The position numbers and the translations under genes were made by a program. From an uncultured Pseudomonadota bacterium (GTDB lineage Bacteria > Myxococcota_A > UBA796 > SXON01), in assembly GCA_903921785.1 (NCBI GenBank), contig CAIXRH010000084.1, forward strand, positions 1-64,000: DNA of 64,000 nucleotides, written 5' to 3'. The notes beneath the pieces are model-generated. The model saw only the letters and a program-made list of their open reading frames with translations, did no database searches and was not told where the DNA came from. Positions 31,844-40,371 of this stretch are shown here, piece by piece (the stretch's first letter is position 1; each line of letters opens with the position of its first letter).

Positions 31844-33903
31844 ACGGCCACCAACCCGGCGCGGCGCACGGCCTCGAGGAGGCGATCGAGGCCCTTGGGG
31901 CCGGTGGCGCGGACCTCCTCCCAACTCAGCGGCGGCTCGCCGGGGCGGGCGGCCATCAAGACGTCCCCGAGCCAGTCGAGCGCCGGTTGGGGACCGCGGA
32001 GCGTCAGCGGGCCGTCGATGCCGTGGAGCACGAGGCCGTCGTCGTCGACGAGGGGGTCTCCGCCCAGCCACACCAGCCGGCCGCCGAACGGGGGCGGCGG
32101 TTCGGCGAGGGCGCGCGCCACCCGGTCGGGCGGTTCGGTGGCCACCGGGGCGCCGCGGCCGAACCAGCTCGCCGCCGAACGATCGAACCCTCTCCCAGAC
32201 TTGTAGGCCTCGAGCGCGCGCACCAGCGGCGAGTCGAAGCGGTCATGGTCGGCGCCGAGCGGGTCGAGGTGGGGGACGTCGTTGCGGGCGAAGCTGGGGG
32301 CTTCGGGTGGGACGGTGACGCCGTAGGCCGCGGGGTTGGCGTAGACCGGCGAGTGGCGCGTGAGCACGAAGCGGTGCCAGAAGGCGCTGCGGAGCGCGCC
32401 GGCCGCGAAGAGCTGGCGGACGAGCTCCAGGCTGTCCACCGTCTCCTGCTCGGTCTCGGTGGGGAACCCGTACATCAGGTAGGCGTGGACGAGGACCCCG
32501 GCGTCGGTGAACGCGCGGGCGGCGCGCGCCACCTGCTCCACCGTGACTCCCTTCTCCATCCGGGCGAGGAGCCGGTCGCTCGCCACCTCCAGGCCCCCGG
32601 TGACCGCGACACAGCCCGAAGCGGCGAGGAGGCGGGCGAGGTCGGGCGTGAACGCCCGCTCGAAGCGGATGTTCCCCCACCAGGAGATCGCCTCCCCCTG
32701 GGCGAGGAGCTCCAGGGCGAAGTCGCGGAGGCCGCGAGGGGGCGCGGCTTCGTCGACCAGGTGGAAGCCGCGTTGGCCGGTGGTGCGCACCAGCTCGCCG
32801 ACCTGCTCCACCAGCGAAGGCGTGGGCGTGGGGTCGAAGCGCGCGATGTAGTCGAGGTGGACGTCGCAGAAGGCGCAGCGCTTCCAGTAGCAGCCGTGCG
32901 CGATGGTGATCTTGTTCCAACGCCCGTCGGACCACAGGCGGTGGGCGGGGTTGGGGCTGTCCACGAGGTTGAGGTAGGGGTCGAGCCGGAGGCCGGCGTA
33001 GTCCGCCGCTCGGGCGGGCTTCACCTCGACGGGCGGGGCGTCGTGGCGGCCGGCCGCCGTGAGGGTGCGGTGGCGACGGTCGGGGCCGCCGGACCGGTGC
33101 TCAAGGATGGCGAGCAGCGGGCCTTCGCCCTCGTCGAACGTGAGCGCGTCGACGCACGACCACAGCGCGGGCTCGTCGACCTCGCGCAGCTCCGTGTTCA
33201 CGTAGCCGCCGCCCATGACGATGTATTGGCCGCGCGCCCGGAGGCGCTTCCCGATTCGGAGCGCGGCGTAGAGGTTCCCCGGGAAGGGCACAGACAGGCC
33301 CACGACGGGCGTGGTGATCGTGTCGGTCAGCTCGTCGAGCCAGCCGTCGAGCAGGGTGGTGCGCTCCAGGCGCTCCGCGATCGGCGCGAAGGGGACCGCG
33401 CCGGCGGCGAGGTGATGCTGGTAACGGGCGAGGGCGAAGCCGTCGTCGATGCAGGCGGTGACCAGATCGGCGACGTCGCTGAGCCAACGGGTGGCGAGGT
33501 GCCGGGCGGCGTCGTCCTGGGCGTCGGGGCCGAAGCCGGAGAGGTCGACCTCGGCGCTGCGCGGCCCACGGGGGAGCCAGGGGGTGCCGAGGATGCGGGG
33601 GCCGAGGCCACGGTCTCGCCCCTGGAGGAAGGCGACCACGCCCTCGATGGCGGTCTCGTAGTGGCGACGAAGCGCGAGCGCACGCCAGGCGGGCTCGGGG
33701 AGGTCGTCGCGATCGGCGATCGAGTCGAAGATCGCGGCGAGGCCGTCGCGGCTGTAGACGCGGAGGGCAAGCTCGATGCCGAGGTCCCGTTGCGCCACCT
33801 CCAAGCCGACGCTGCGGAGGAACCGCGCGAGGTAGCTGATCGAGGGGTACGGGGTGTTGAGCTGGCAGAGCGGCGGGAGCGCCAGGGTGATCGCGATGGG
33901 CAC
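31840..33903 (-). CDS. B12-binding-type radical SAM protein
   Basis: 687 residues. The N-terminal 280 residues contain a B12-domain-like Rossmann segment (PVVGLSVPFPGNLYAALRIGKRLRA then IVMGGGYVN, about 196-235). The radical SAM cluster motif is GCYWKRCAFCDVH (C-x4-C-x2-C, near 338-346, the spacing used by this cobalamin-dependent subgroup), followed by ISWWGNIRFE, GGLEVASDRLLARMEKG and YLMYGFPTETEQET. Chemistry in this group is mostly methylation or rearrangement of unactivated carbons; the substrate here is unknown. Upstream gene ends 6 nt before; downstream barrel gene overlaps. Confidence 0.88.
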   Translation of the reverse strand: MPIAITLALPPLCQLNTPYPSISYLARFLRSVGLEVAQRDLGIELALRVYSRDGLAAIFDSIADRDDLPEPAWRALALRRHYETAIEGVVAFLQGRDRGLGPRILGTPWLPRGPRSAEVDLSGFGPDAQDDAARHLATRWLSDVADLVTACIDDGFALARYQHHLAAGAVPFAPIAERLERTTLLDGWLDELTDTITTPVVGLSVPFPGNLYAALRIGKRLRARGQYIVMGGGYVNTELREVDEPALWSCVDALTFDEGEGPLLAILEHRSGGPDRRHRTLTAAGRHDAPPVEVKPARAADYAGLRLDPYLNLVDSPNPAHRLWSDGRWNKITIAHGCYWKRCAFCDVHLDYIARFDPTPTPSLVEQVGELVRTTGQRGFHLVDEAAPPRGLRDFALELLAQGEAISWWGNIRFERAFTPDLARLLAASGCVAVTGGLEVASDRLLARMEKGVTVEQVARAARAFTDAGVLVHAYLMYGFPTETEQETVDSLELVRQLFAAGALRSAFWHRFVLTRHSPVYANPAAYGVTVPPEAPSFARNDVPHLDPLGADHDRFDSPLVRALEAYKSGRGFDRSAASWFGRGAPVATEPPDRVARALAEPPPPFGGRLVWLGGDPLVDDDGLVLHGIDGPLTLRGPQPALDWLGDVLMAARPGEPPLSWEEVRATGPKGLDRLLEAVRRAGLVAV

Positions 33904-33909
33904 CGCGGA

Positions 33910-34578
33910 CTAGCCGGGGAGGCGGAGGTAGCGGCCGTGGGCCGGCGCGCGGGCGCTCACCCGGATGCGACGGGCCTCGACGTCCACCGTCTGGCCGGGG
34001 AGGAGGGTGGCCACCGGGCTCTGCCCGGCGTGCACCGTGAGCTCGCCCGCGAGGCAGCGCACCCGATAGGCCCGGGCGCGGGTGCCGACGAAGAGCACCT
34101 GCCCGAGCTCCTGCTCCGGCGCGGGGGACAGCGTGATCTCGCCGAGGGGTTCGCCGAGGTCTCCCCCTCGGGGGCGCCCGATGCGCAGCACCTTCACCGG
34201 GTGCGTGGACGCGGGGCCGGGGGACACATCCGGGTCTGCCGCGTGGGGGTGGGTGTCGGGGTCCCCACAATCTTCTTCGGCGAGGCGCAGCTCGGGCCGC
34301 GGGCCTTCGCCAATGGGCGCGTCGTGGGCCAGCCCGCCATCGACGAGCCGCACGGCGGGCGGAGCCCCAGCCGCCTCCTCCGTGGGATCGGCGATGCGCA
34401 ACGCGTGCACCTCCACCCCACGGAGCGGCAGCCCGCCGAGCGCTCCGAGGACCTCTCGAAGGCTGCCCAGCAGGGCCTCGCGATCATCGCCCTCGACGAC
34501 TTCGAGCTCATCCAGGGCATCCGAGACCTGGCCGAGCACGTCATCGAGGTCGTCAGGGTCGCGCGGCGGTCGAGGCAT
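33910..34578 (-). CDS. protein of unknown function
   Basis: 222 residues, acidic N-terminal half (DDLDDVLGQVSDALDELEVVEGDDREALL forms a probable helix pair), a low-complexity Pro/Asp/His linker (about 100-125), and a C-terminal beta-rich domain (VLRIGRPRGGDLG, VLFVGTRARAYRV, GQTVDVEARRIRVSA) that could be a small sensory or carbohydrate-like fold. No signal peptide. A TTAAGG box lies 8 nt upstream of the ATG. It ends 6 nt before the radical SAM gene and is probably its operon partner. I do not recognise a family. Confidence 0.65.
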   Translation of the reverse strand: MPRPPRDPDDLDDVLGQVSDALDELEVVEGDDREALLGSLREVLGALGGLPLRGVEVHALRIADPTEEAAGAPPAVRLVDGGLAHDAPIGEGPRPELRLAEEDCGDPDTHPHAADPDVSPGPASTHPVKVLRIGRPRGGDLGEPLGEITLSPAPEQELGQVLFVGTRARAYRVRCLAGELTVHAGQSPVATLLPGQTVDVEARRIRVSARAPAHGRYLRLPG

Positions 34579-34610
34579 CGCCGCCGCGCCTTAACCCGGT
34601 GTCGTCCCGA

Positions 34611-35024
34611 TCAGCGACGACGACGGCGCGACTTCTTCGCTCCGCCCTTCTTCCCTTCGAAGTTGCGCCGCCACCACTGGGCCGCGCCCTCGGCGGTCTT
34701 GATGTCGAAGAGCTTGGCGAGCTCGGTCCAGTCGGCGCCACGCGCGATGGCCTCCTCACCCTGCTTGAGCCGCTCGGCGCGCCAGGCCTTGCGGGCCTCC
34801 CGCTGCTTCTCCCGCTCCTCCGAGCGGTTCTTCGTCGCCTGCTTGCGCATGAGCGGGTAGGTCAGGCCGTTGGCCTTGGCCCAGCGACGCGCCTTGGCGC
34901 GAAGCGCGTCGGAGGACAGACCCTCCTTGTCGGCGAGCTTCTTGAGCGTCTTCTCGCGCTTACGGGGCGCTTCGTTGCGCTCGTTCATCTTCTTGAGCAG
35001 GTTGAACAGTTCTTCGCCGGTCAT
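34611..35024 (-). CDS. small, highly basic helical protein of unknown function
   Basis: 137 residues, rich in Lys/Arg/Ala/Glu, almost entirely predicted helical, with a KKSRRRRRR-type tail at the C-terminus. The segment KTLKKLADKEGLSSDALRAKARRWAKANGL resembles a helix-turn-helix, and WTELAKLFDIKTAEGAAQWWRRNF a second one, so nucleic-acid binding is plausible. ATG at 35024 is preceded by GAGG and by a 5' leader that can fold (35055-35078, TTAGG and CCTAA with inner AGGGA/TCCCT pairing). Not a recognised histone-like family. Confidence 0.65.
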   Translation of the reverse strand: MTGEELFNLLKKMNERNEAPRKREKTLKKLADKEGLSSDALRAKARRWAKANGLTYPLMRKQATKNRSEEREKQREARKAWRAERLKQGEEAIARGADWTELAKLFDIKTAEGAAQWWRRNFEGKKGGAKKSRRRRR

Positions 35025-35054
35025 CTGAACCTCGTGGGTTGAGAAATGCGTTCC

Positions 35055-35078
35055 TTAGGGAGGTTTTCCCTTTCCTAA
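35055..35078 (-). promoter_or_regulatory. inverted repeat in the 5' leader of the basic protein gene
   Basis: TTAGG...CCTAA with an inner AGGGA/TCCCT pairing lies 31-54 nt upstream of the ATG at 35024. It may be an operator or a leader stem; the surrounding 149-nt gap is otherwise featureless and noticeably AT-richer than its neighbours. Confidence 0.3.
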
Positions 35079-35173
35079 CTACAGTGGGCGTCCTGCCCGT
35101 CTATCCGCGATTCTGCGCCTGATCGATGTAGCAAATTGTCGCAGGTGAGGCAACACCCCCTCCTGCGGACGGA

Positions 35174-36643
35174 TCACTCCCAGGCGATTCGCCAATCTCC
35201 AATCCGAAAGCTTGTTGCGCCCTGAATAATCCGATGCAGACCCGGGTCAGTGGGCCGGCCGTTGATCTCGGCGCCCTTCGCGCGAATCTGTACGTCGGCG
35301 TACAGATTCCACAGGGGGCGCTTCACCCTGAGGATGATCGTGCTTTCTTCCGCAGCGCCGAGGCGCACGACGCCGTCCGTTCCCAGGACGATGGCGGCCT
35401 CCTTCCGATCCGCGATTTCCAGGGTCTGGCGGGGGCCGCCCCGGTAGCGTGCGGTCAGCACGCCGCCGAGGCGGAGCGGCAGGCGCTTGCCCTGGATGAA
35501 CACAGCCAGAAGGCCGGTTCCGAAGAACACGCCCACCAGTACGGAGATCGCCGCGGGGAGCGGAAGGCCGTAGTGGCGGTGTACCGGAACCGTCACCGTG
35601 GTGGACAGATCTCGTCGCGACCCCTCAATTCCCCAGATCGCGAGGGCCTCGGCGGGCTCCAGGCGGCCCTGTCCGGAGACTGTGACTTTCACGTCAAGCG
35701 TGTCGGAGCGGGGGAGGAGCGACCAGGGGGGGGCGGGCACCGCCAGGTCGATCGGGAGGATGGCGTCGGGGGCGAGGAGCACGCTCTCCCCCGCGGGGGT
35801 GGTGGCTCCCGTGAGCACGAGGTGCTCCACCCGCAGGTCGAGCACGCCAGCCGTGTTGTGCAGCGCGAGCTCGGCGTGGCCGGCGGCGTCGGCGGGGGTC
35901 TGGAGGGTGGCGGTGAACGTGGCGGTGTGCGCGTCGAGCTCGGCGGCAGGCTGCGGGCGGGTGGCGTGCAGCCGGGCCCGGAAGTTCTGCAGCCACGCCG
36001 CCACCCCGTCGGTGACCAACTCCCCGCCGAGCTCCTTCATCGCGGTGGAGGCGCCCGCGGTGTACACCGGGGTTTCCCCTGCCTTCACCGGGAACCAGTG
36101 CAGGGACAGCCGGCCCTCGGCCATCGGCGTTGCCGCCGCCTCGCCGATCTTGTGCTGATCCTTGATCGGCCCGCAGCCGCGCGAGCTCATCGACCAGGGG
36201 CTGAGCACCGACGGTGCGTGGCAGAAGTTGCTGACCGTGAAGACGTGCTGGAACGCGGGCGCCCCCGGCGCGGCGAGCTCGGTGGCCAGGGTGGAGAGGC
36301 CCGCACCCAGGTCCCGGTCGTAGCCGCTGGGGAGCTCCAGCGTCGTGAGCCGGGCGACCAACGCCGCGCGACCCGCCTCGGTGACGACGGTGCGCGGCAC
36401 GGCCACGAACGGGCGCGTGTGAAACGCGATGACCTCGATGGAGTCTCCCGCGGGGACCGCCTGGGCGAGCGCCGCGATCTCTACCCGAAGACCATCGGCA
36501 GTGGCCTTCATGGCCTCCGACGTATCCAGCAGGAATACGTAGCCAATCGCCGGGACCCGCGCGTTGACCCGGGCAAGCGCCGCCTCCGTCGCCTCCGGGG
36601 AGGGCGCGGCGAACGTCGGCGCGAGGAGCAGGGCGGGCCACAT
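35174..36643 (-). CDS. von Willebrand factor A domain membrane protein
   Basis: 489 residues. Signal MWPALLLAPTFA, then a vWA domain with MIDAS start FLLDTSEAM (Asp-x-Ser-x-x; the second Ser position is Ala) and the usual beta/alpha pattern to about residue 215. A beta-sandwich region follows (about 230-350). A single transmembrane helix (AAISVLVGVFFGTGLLAVFI, about 365-385) leads to a C-terminal beta-rich cytoplasmic domain of about 90 residues, FHA-like in strand pattern but without the canonical Gly-Arg...Ser motif. I picked the ATG at 36643 because the signal peptide begins there. Ligand unknown. Confidence 0.78.
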   Translation of the reverse strand: MWPALLLAPTFAAPSPEATEAALARVNARVPAIGYVFLLDTSEAMKATADGLRVEIAALAQAVPAGDSIEVIAFHTRPFVAVPRTVVTEAGRAALVARLTTLELPSGYDRDLGAGLSTLATELAAPGAPAFQHVFTVSNFCHAPSVLSPWSMSSRGCGPIKDQHKIGEAAATPMAEGRLSLHWFPVKAGETPVYTAGASTAMKELGGELVTDGVAAWLQNFRARLHATRPQPAAELDAHTATFTATLQTPADAAGHAELALHNTAGVLDLRVEHLVLTGATTPAGESVLLAPDAILPIDLAVPAPPWSLLPRSDTLDVKVTVSGQGRLEPAEALAIWGIEGSRRDLSTTVTVPVHRHYGLPLPAAISVLVGVFFGTGLLAVFIQGKRLPLRLGGVLTARYRGGPRQTLEIADRKEAAIVLGTDGVVRLGAAEESTIILRVKRPLWNLYADVQIRAKGAEINGRPTDPGLHRIIQGATSFRIGDWRIAWE

Positions 36644-36710
36644 CGGGCCGGCCACCCTACTGCCCGGCCCCGTCGCCGGCAAGCCCTGGGGCATTCATGC
36701 GACAGATCGG

Positions 36711-36730
36711 GTGGGGCACGCGCACCCCAC
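36711..36730. promoter_or_regulatory. inverted repeat upstream of the amidase promoter
   Basis: GTGGGG (36711-36716) and CCCCAC (36725-36730) around 8 nt, about 58 bp upstream of a sigma-54 core. Possible activator site; it does not match the arms of the repeat upstream of nosZ. Confidence 0.3.
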
Positions 36731-36778
36731 TGTCCGGTCGTAAGGACGAGAATCGCAGGATTATGTAGGTTGTACGGA

Positions 36779-36794
36779 TGGCACGGCGTTTGCG
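36779..36794 (+). promoter_or_regulatory. sigma-54 promoter of the amidase gene
   Basis: TGGCACGGCGTTTGCG has a perfect -24 element TGGCAC, 5 nt, then TTGC, with GG and GC 10 nt apart. Predicted start near 36805; the ATG at 36819 then has a 14-nt leader containing GGAG. This fixes the start of the downstream lipoprotein. Confidence 0.78.
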
Positions 36795-36818
36795 TATGTC
36801 CGTGGCGCCGGAGTTCCG

Positions 36819-38255
36819 ATGCTCACCTTGCTCTTCGCCGCTGCCTGCTCTCCCGTCGAAGCCCCGACCGCCGTGAACGACGCGCTCGACGAGGCGTCGG
36901 CCGAGTACGACGTGCCCCGCGATCTCCTGGCCGCCACCGCCTGGTCGCTCTCCCGCTTCGACCAGCGGGATGGCGCGCTGAGCACCGAAAACGGCATCGG
37001 CGCGATGGACCTCCGGGACGATGCCCGCTTCCCCTCGTTGAGCGAAGGCGCCCGCCTCGCCGAGCTCGGGGAGGGCGCGGTCACCGACGACGTCCGCAGC
37101 AACCTCCTCGCGGGCGCCGCGCTCCTCCGTCAGCGGGCGGACTTCGAGGCGGATCGTACCGGCGAGGAGGTGGACGACATCGAGGAGTGGTACCCGGTCG
37201 TGGCCGCCTTCTCCGGCGCTGACGACCCGCTCGTCGCCTACGGGTTCGCGGATCAGGTCTTCGACGTGATGCAGGCCGGCTTCGTCTACACGCTCGACAG
37301 CGGCGAGGTGGTCGAGCTCATCCCGGAGCCGATGCTCTGGCGCCACCAGGACATCCGGGGCTCGGGGCTCGCCAACAAGTGGGTGCCGGCGTCGAGCAGC
37401 AACTACACCGACGACAACCGCTCCTCGATCACCCAGGTGGTCATCCACACCACCCAGGGCAGCTACTCCGGCTCGGTCTCGTGGTTCCAGAACGCCTCGG
37501 CCGCCGTCAGCGCCCACTACGTCGTTCGCTCCAGCGACGGCGAGATCACCCAGATGGTGCAGGAAGAGGACATCGCCTGGCACGCCGGCGACTGGACCAC
37601 GAACCAGAACAGCATCGGCATCGAGCATGAGGGCTACATCGAGGACCCGGGCAAGTGGTACACGGACGCGATGTACCGCAGCTCCGCCGCCCTGGTGCGG
37701 GACATCTGCGACCGCAACGGGATTCCCAAGGACCGGAGCCATGTCATCGGGCACAACGAGGTGCCGGGCTGCAAGGGCGGCTCGGGCGGCGGCTCCGGCT
37801 GCCACACCGATCCGGGGAGCGGCTGGGACTGGAACTACTTCATGTCGCTGGTCACCGGCAGCGGCGCCGGCTCGTCGAGCCTCGGCGGCACCGGCCTCGC
37901 GGACGGCAGCTACGCCGGCCACTTCACCGCGACCGTCAACGCGTCGAGCTACGGCGTGACCGACACCTGCGAGGGGGACCTCAGCGGCGCCGCGGCGGGC
38001 GGTCAGCTCTACCTCTCCGGCACCTGCCGCCTGAAGAACCACCCCGACGCCTCCGGCGACATGAAGGTGACCTGGACCGGCGCAGCGAACGGCGACACGA
38101 TCAGCGGGCAGATCCTCGCGGATGGGCGCAGCGCCAACTGGGACGGGACGCTCAACAAGGACGGCACCGTCTCTACGCACACCGTGGGCTCCTCGGACGT
38201 GGGCGGCGACGTCGGCGTGCTCGGGTACGACGTGAGCTGGAGCGTGAGCCAGTAG
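36819..38255 (+). CDS. N-acetylmuramoyl-L-alanine amidase lipoprotein
   Basis: 478 residues; cuts the amide bond between MurNAc and the peptide stem of peptidoglycan. A very short lipobox signal (MLTLLFAAAC) whose start is fixed by the promoter. N-terminal 130 residues contain a lytic-transglycosylase-like segment (YDVPRDLLAATAWSLSRFD, ENGIGAMDL). The Amidase_2 domain (about 195-345) has VVIHTTQG (Zn-ligand His), SAHYVVRSSDGEITQMV, NSIGIEHEGY and GCHTDPG (second Zn His). The last 115 residues form a beta-rich domain, perhaps substrate-binding. Sigma-54 control suggests use in a specific state such as starvation, lysis of prey or development. Confidence 0.9.
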   Translation: MLTLLFAAACSPVEAPTAVNDALDEASAEYDVPRDLLAATAWSLSRFDQRDGALSTENGIGAMDLRDDARFPSLSEGARLAELGEGAVTDDVRSNLLAGAALLRQRADFEADRTGEEVDDIEEWYPVVAAFSGADDPLVAYGFADQVFDVMQAGFVYTLDSGEVVELIPEPMLWRHQDIRGSGLANKWVPASSSNYTDDNRSSITQVVIHTTQGSYSGSVSWFQNASAAVSAHYVVRSSDGEITQMVQEEDIAWHAGDWTTNQNSIGIEHEGYIEDPGKWYTDAMYRSSAALVRDICDRNGIPKDRSHVIGHNEVPGCKGGSGGGSGCHTDPGSGWDWNYFMSLVTGSGAGSSSLGGTGLADGSYAGHFTATVNASSYGVTDTCEGDLSGAAAGGQLYLSGTCRLKNHPDASGDMKVTWTGAANGDTISGQILADGRSANWDGTLNKDGTVSTHTVGSSDVGGDVGVLGYDVSWSVSQ

Positions 38256-38579
38256 CCCGGTTCAGCGGTCTACAGGATCGATACCGGTCCCCGGCGCCGC
38301 TGAGCGAGCCCGTGCAAAACCCCCAGGTGGGCTTCGCGACGTCGGGCGAAAATCCTGTCCTTGTTCGCCGACGGTACAAGGTGAGGTGACGCGGCGGGTG
38401 ACGCCACTGGCGGCGGGCCGAGCTCGCCGAGGGCCCGTCGCCCGTGGCGGCAGGACCCAGCGCTTACGCTCACTGTTTCCGAGGCCACAAGGGCTCGACT
38501 CACGACGTCTTGAATCCCGCCTCCCGGGCGCCGTGTCCTCGCCGGGCGAGCGGGGATCCCGATCGGTCGGCATTGCGCC
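38256..38579. repeat. intergenic region with dispersed repeat, copy A
   Basis: This 324-nt gene-free stretch holds copy A of an intergenic repeat (about 38276-38553). Shared blocks with copy B: GCTGAGCGAGCCCGTGCA at 38299-38316, a 20-bp block at 38356-38375 beginning TGTCCTTGTTCGCC, and the end block around CGTCCTCGCCGGG-type sequence at 38527-38553. Contains CCTTGT/ACAAGG and CTCGCC/GGCGAG stems. Short ORFs inside it have no start-site support and are explained by the repeat. Confidence 0.75.
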
Positions 38580-39803
38580 GTGATAATGGCCCCCGTGGCC
38601 GGACGTTGGCGGAGACTGCTGTTTTCGGCCGTGGTGTTCACCGGGGTGGTGGGCGCCGCGGAGGCGCTTTGCCGCGCCCTGCCGTTCCAGGCGAACATCC
38701 AGGGGGTCTACCGGACCGGCTTCACCGGCTGTTGGCTCACGGAGTCCGCGGGGACGGTCACGCTCTGCGAGGCGGACAGCGGCAAGTGGGGCCCGCAGAC
38801 CTTCCCCGCCGCCCGGGGCGACGGGTGCCGCGTGATGTTCCTCGGTGGTTCGTCGGTGCGCCTGCCCGGCCACCGGGGATGGCCGGAGCGGGCCACGGTG
38901 GGCGACGTGCCGGTGGAGGTGGTGAACCTCGGCGTTCCCGGTGCCACCTCCCTGGCCACGGCGCTGCGGGGGAAGGAGGCGTTGGCGTACAAACCGGACG
39001 TGCTCGTGGTGTACGAGGGCCACAACGACTTCGCCCAGTGGTCGTTCGGCTCGGGCGAGCCGGTCGTGCAGCGGGACCTCCGCACCGCCGGTCTCGTGCT
39101 CCAGCTCGAACGATCGGCGTTTTTCCGGACGCTCACCTGGGCCTCCGAGCGGTGGACGCCCGAGCGGAAGCGCGAGCAGGTGGAGGGGCTGCGGGTCTCC
39201 GCGGCGGTGGTGACGGCGGAGGAAGCGCCGGTGGTGGCGAAGGAGCTGCAGGCGAACTTCACCGCCCTGGTGGAGGCGGCGAAGGGGAGGGGGGTGCCGG
39301 TGATCCAGGTGGTCCCCATCTCCAACCCCGGGAAGTCGCCGATCGCCACGCTGATGGACATGGACCCGGACCGCGGCCGGCGGGTCGACCAGGCGGTGAT
39401 CACGGCCGACCAGTTCCTCGAACTGAAGGACTACGCGGGCGCGCTCCTCGGCGCGGACGCGGCGCTGCGCGAAGACGCCCACCACGCGGGGGCGTGGTGG
39501 GTGAAGGCGCGGGCGTTGCAGGCGCTGGGGCGGGGTCCCGAGGCGGTCGAGGCCTACGGAGAAGCACGCACCTGGGACGCGATCCCGCTCCGGAGCACCC
39601 CGGCGGTGGACGACGCGATCCGCGCGGTCCCTGCGGACGAGATCGTGGACCTCCCGAAGCTCCTCGCCGAGGACGACGGCCTCGTCTCCGACACGCTGTT
39701 CACCGACATGGTGCACTTCAGCGACCTGGGGCACGCCACGTTGGCCTCCACGATGTCGCCCTTCATCCAGGCGAAGTGCGCGGAGGCGCTGGCGCGGCGC
39801 TGA
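38580..39803 (+). CDS. membrane-anchored SGNH hydrolase-like protein
   Basis: 407 residues. N-terminal signal anchor (LLFSAVVFTGVVGAAEAL). Catalytic blocks of the SGNH fold are present: FLGGSSVRL (block I Ser), NLGVPGATS (block II Gly), YEGHNDF (block III Asn) and DMVHFSDLGH (block V Asp and His). Between blocks III and V lies a TPR-like helical insert (DQFLELKDYAGALLGADAALRED). Likely an esterase or O-acetyl-transfer enzyme acting on a surface glycan or lipid. Start is GTG at 38580 or ATG at 38586; neither has a good ribosome site. Flanked on both sides by the intergenic repeat. Confidence 0.8.
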   Translation: MIMAPVAGRWRRLLFSAVVFTGVVGAAEALCRALPFQANIQGVYRTGFTGCWLTESAGTVTLCEADSGKWGPQTFPAARGDGCRVMFLGGSSVRLPGHRGWPERATVGDVPVEVVNLGVPGATSLATALRGKEALAYKPDVLVVYEGHNDFAQWSFGSGEPVVQRDLRTAGLVLQLERSAFFRTLTWASERWTPERKREQVEGLRVSAAVVTAEEAPVVAKELQANFTALVEAAKGRGVPVIQVVPISNPGKSPIATLMDMDPDRGRRVDQAVITADQFLELKDYAGALLGADAALREDAHHAGAWWVKARALQALGRGPEAVEAYGEARTWDAIPLRSTPAVDDAIRAVPADEIVDLPKLLAEDDGLVSDTLFTDMVHFSDLGHATLASTMSPFIQAKCAEALARR

Positions 39804-39857
39804 GCGGGCGCCGCGTCCTCGCCGGGCGAGCGGAACTCAGGGGCAGACCGTATCAGC
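39804..39857. repeat. dispersed repeat, short copy C
   Basis: The block GGCGCCGCGTCCTCGCCGGG (from 39807) and the following GAGCGGAACTCAGG...CAGACCGTATCAG match the right end of copies A and B. The preceding GCTGAGCG resembles their left end, as if the interior had been deleted. It overlaps the SGNH stop and the 3' end of the convergent thioesterase gene. Confidence 0.6.
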
Positions 39858-40284
39858 CCCGCTTGCGCAGGTGAAAGTCCACGGTGAGCTCGGCCACCAG
39901 GACCCCGGCTTCGTCGTGCAGGGCCACGGCCATGGGCACGTCCACCTTGCCGTCGCGCTCGACGCCCGCGACCGACGCGAGCACCTGCTCCTCGGAGAGC
40001 GTCGCGGTGGCGCTCACCGCGGTGGCGCCGGGCTTGCGGTAGCGGATGGCGAGGCCCTTCGCGAGCAGCAGGTAGCCGCCGGTGCGCGGCTCGTTGAGCA
40101 GGGCGATCCCCGCCGCGGTTTCGCCGACGAGCACCAGGGCTGCCGCGTGCACGGTGCCGACGTGGTTCTGGTTCTTCCGCTCGTTGGGGATGCGGACGAT
40201 CACCCGGTTCGGGGACGCCTCCACGATCTCGAGGTCGGCGCGGTGGGCGAAGGGGACGGTGGCGAGGAGCTCGGCGGGCGACAT
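39853..40284 (-). CDS. hotdog-fold thioesterase, PaaI/DUF4442-like
   Basis: 143 residues. The hotdog helix and following strands read NQNHVGTVHAAALVLVGETAAGIAL, where the His and the Glu/Asp-type position of PaaI enzymes sit; AIRYRKPGATAVSATATL is the second conserved strand. Such enzymes hydrolyse acyl-CoA thioesters; substrate not predictable. A TTAGCC box lies 7 nt upstream of the ATG, compatible with a very short leader. Divergent from rlmN. Confidence 0.85.
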   Translation of the reverse strand: MSPAELLATVPFAHRADLEIVEASPNRVIVRIPNERKNQNHVGTVHAAALVLVGETAAGIALLNEPRTGGYLLLAKGLAIRYRKPGATAVSATATLSEEQVLASVAGVERDGKVDVPMAVALHDEAGVLVAELTVDFHLRKRG

Positions 40285-40371
40285 CCGCGGCGGCTAACGC
40301 GCCGGCCACGGTCGTACCGGCTCCGGGCGGGCGCGTCGGGCCCGCGCCGGATACCACCCGGACGGACCGCC

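Noticed and set aside
35120-35150. Possible -24/-12 element upstream of the basic protein gene
   Set aside because: GG-N10-GC spacing exists but the flanking bases do not match TGGCAC or TTGCA well.
38386-38583. Small ORF between the amidase and SGNH genes
   Set aside because: No ribosome site, and it lies within a dispersed intergenic repeat whose copies give similar spurious peptides.
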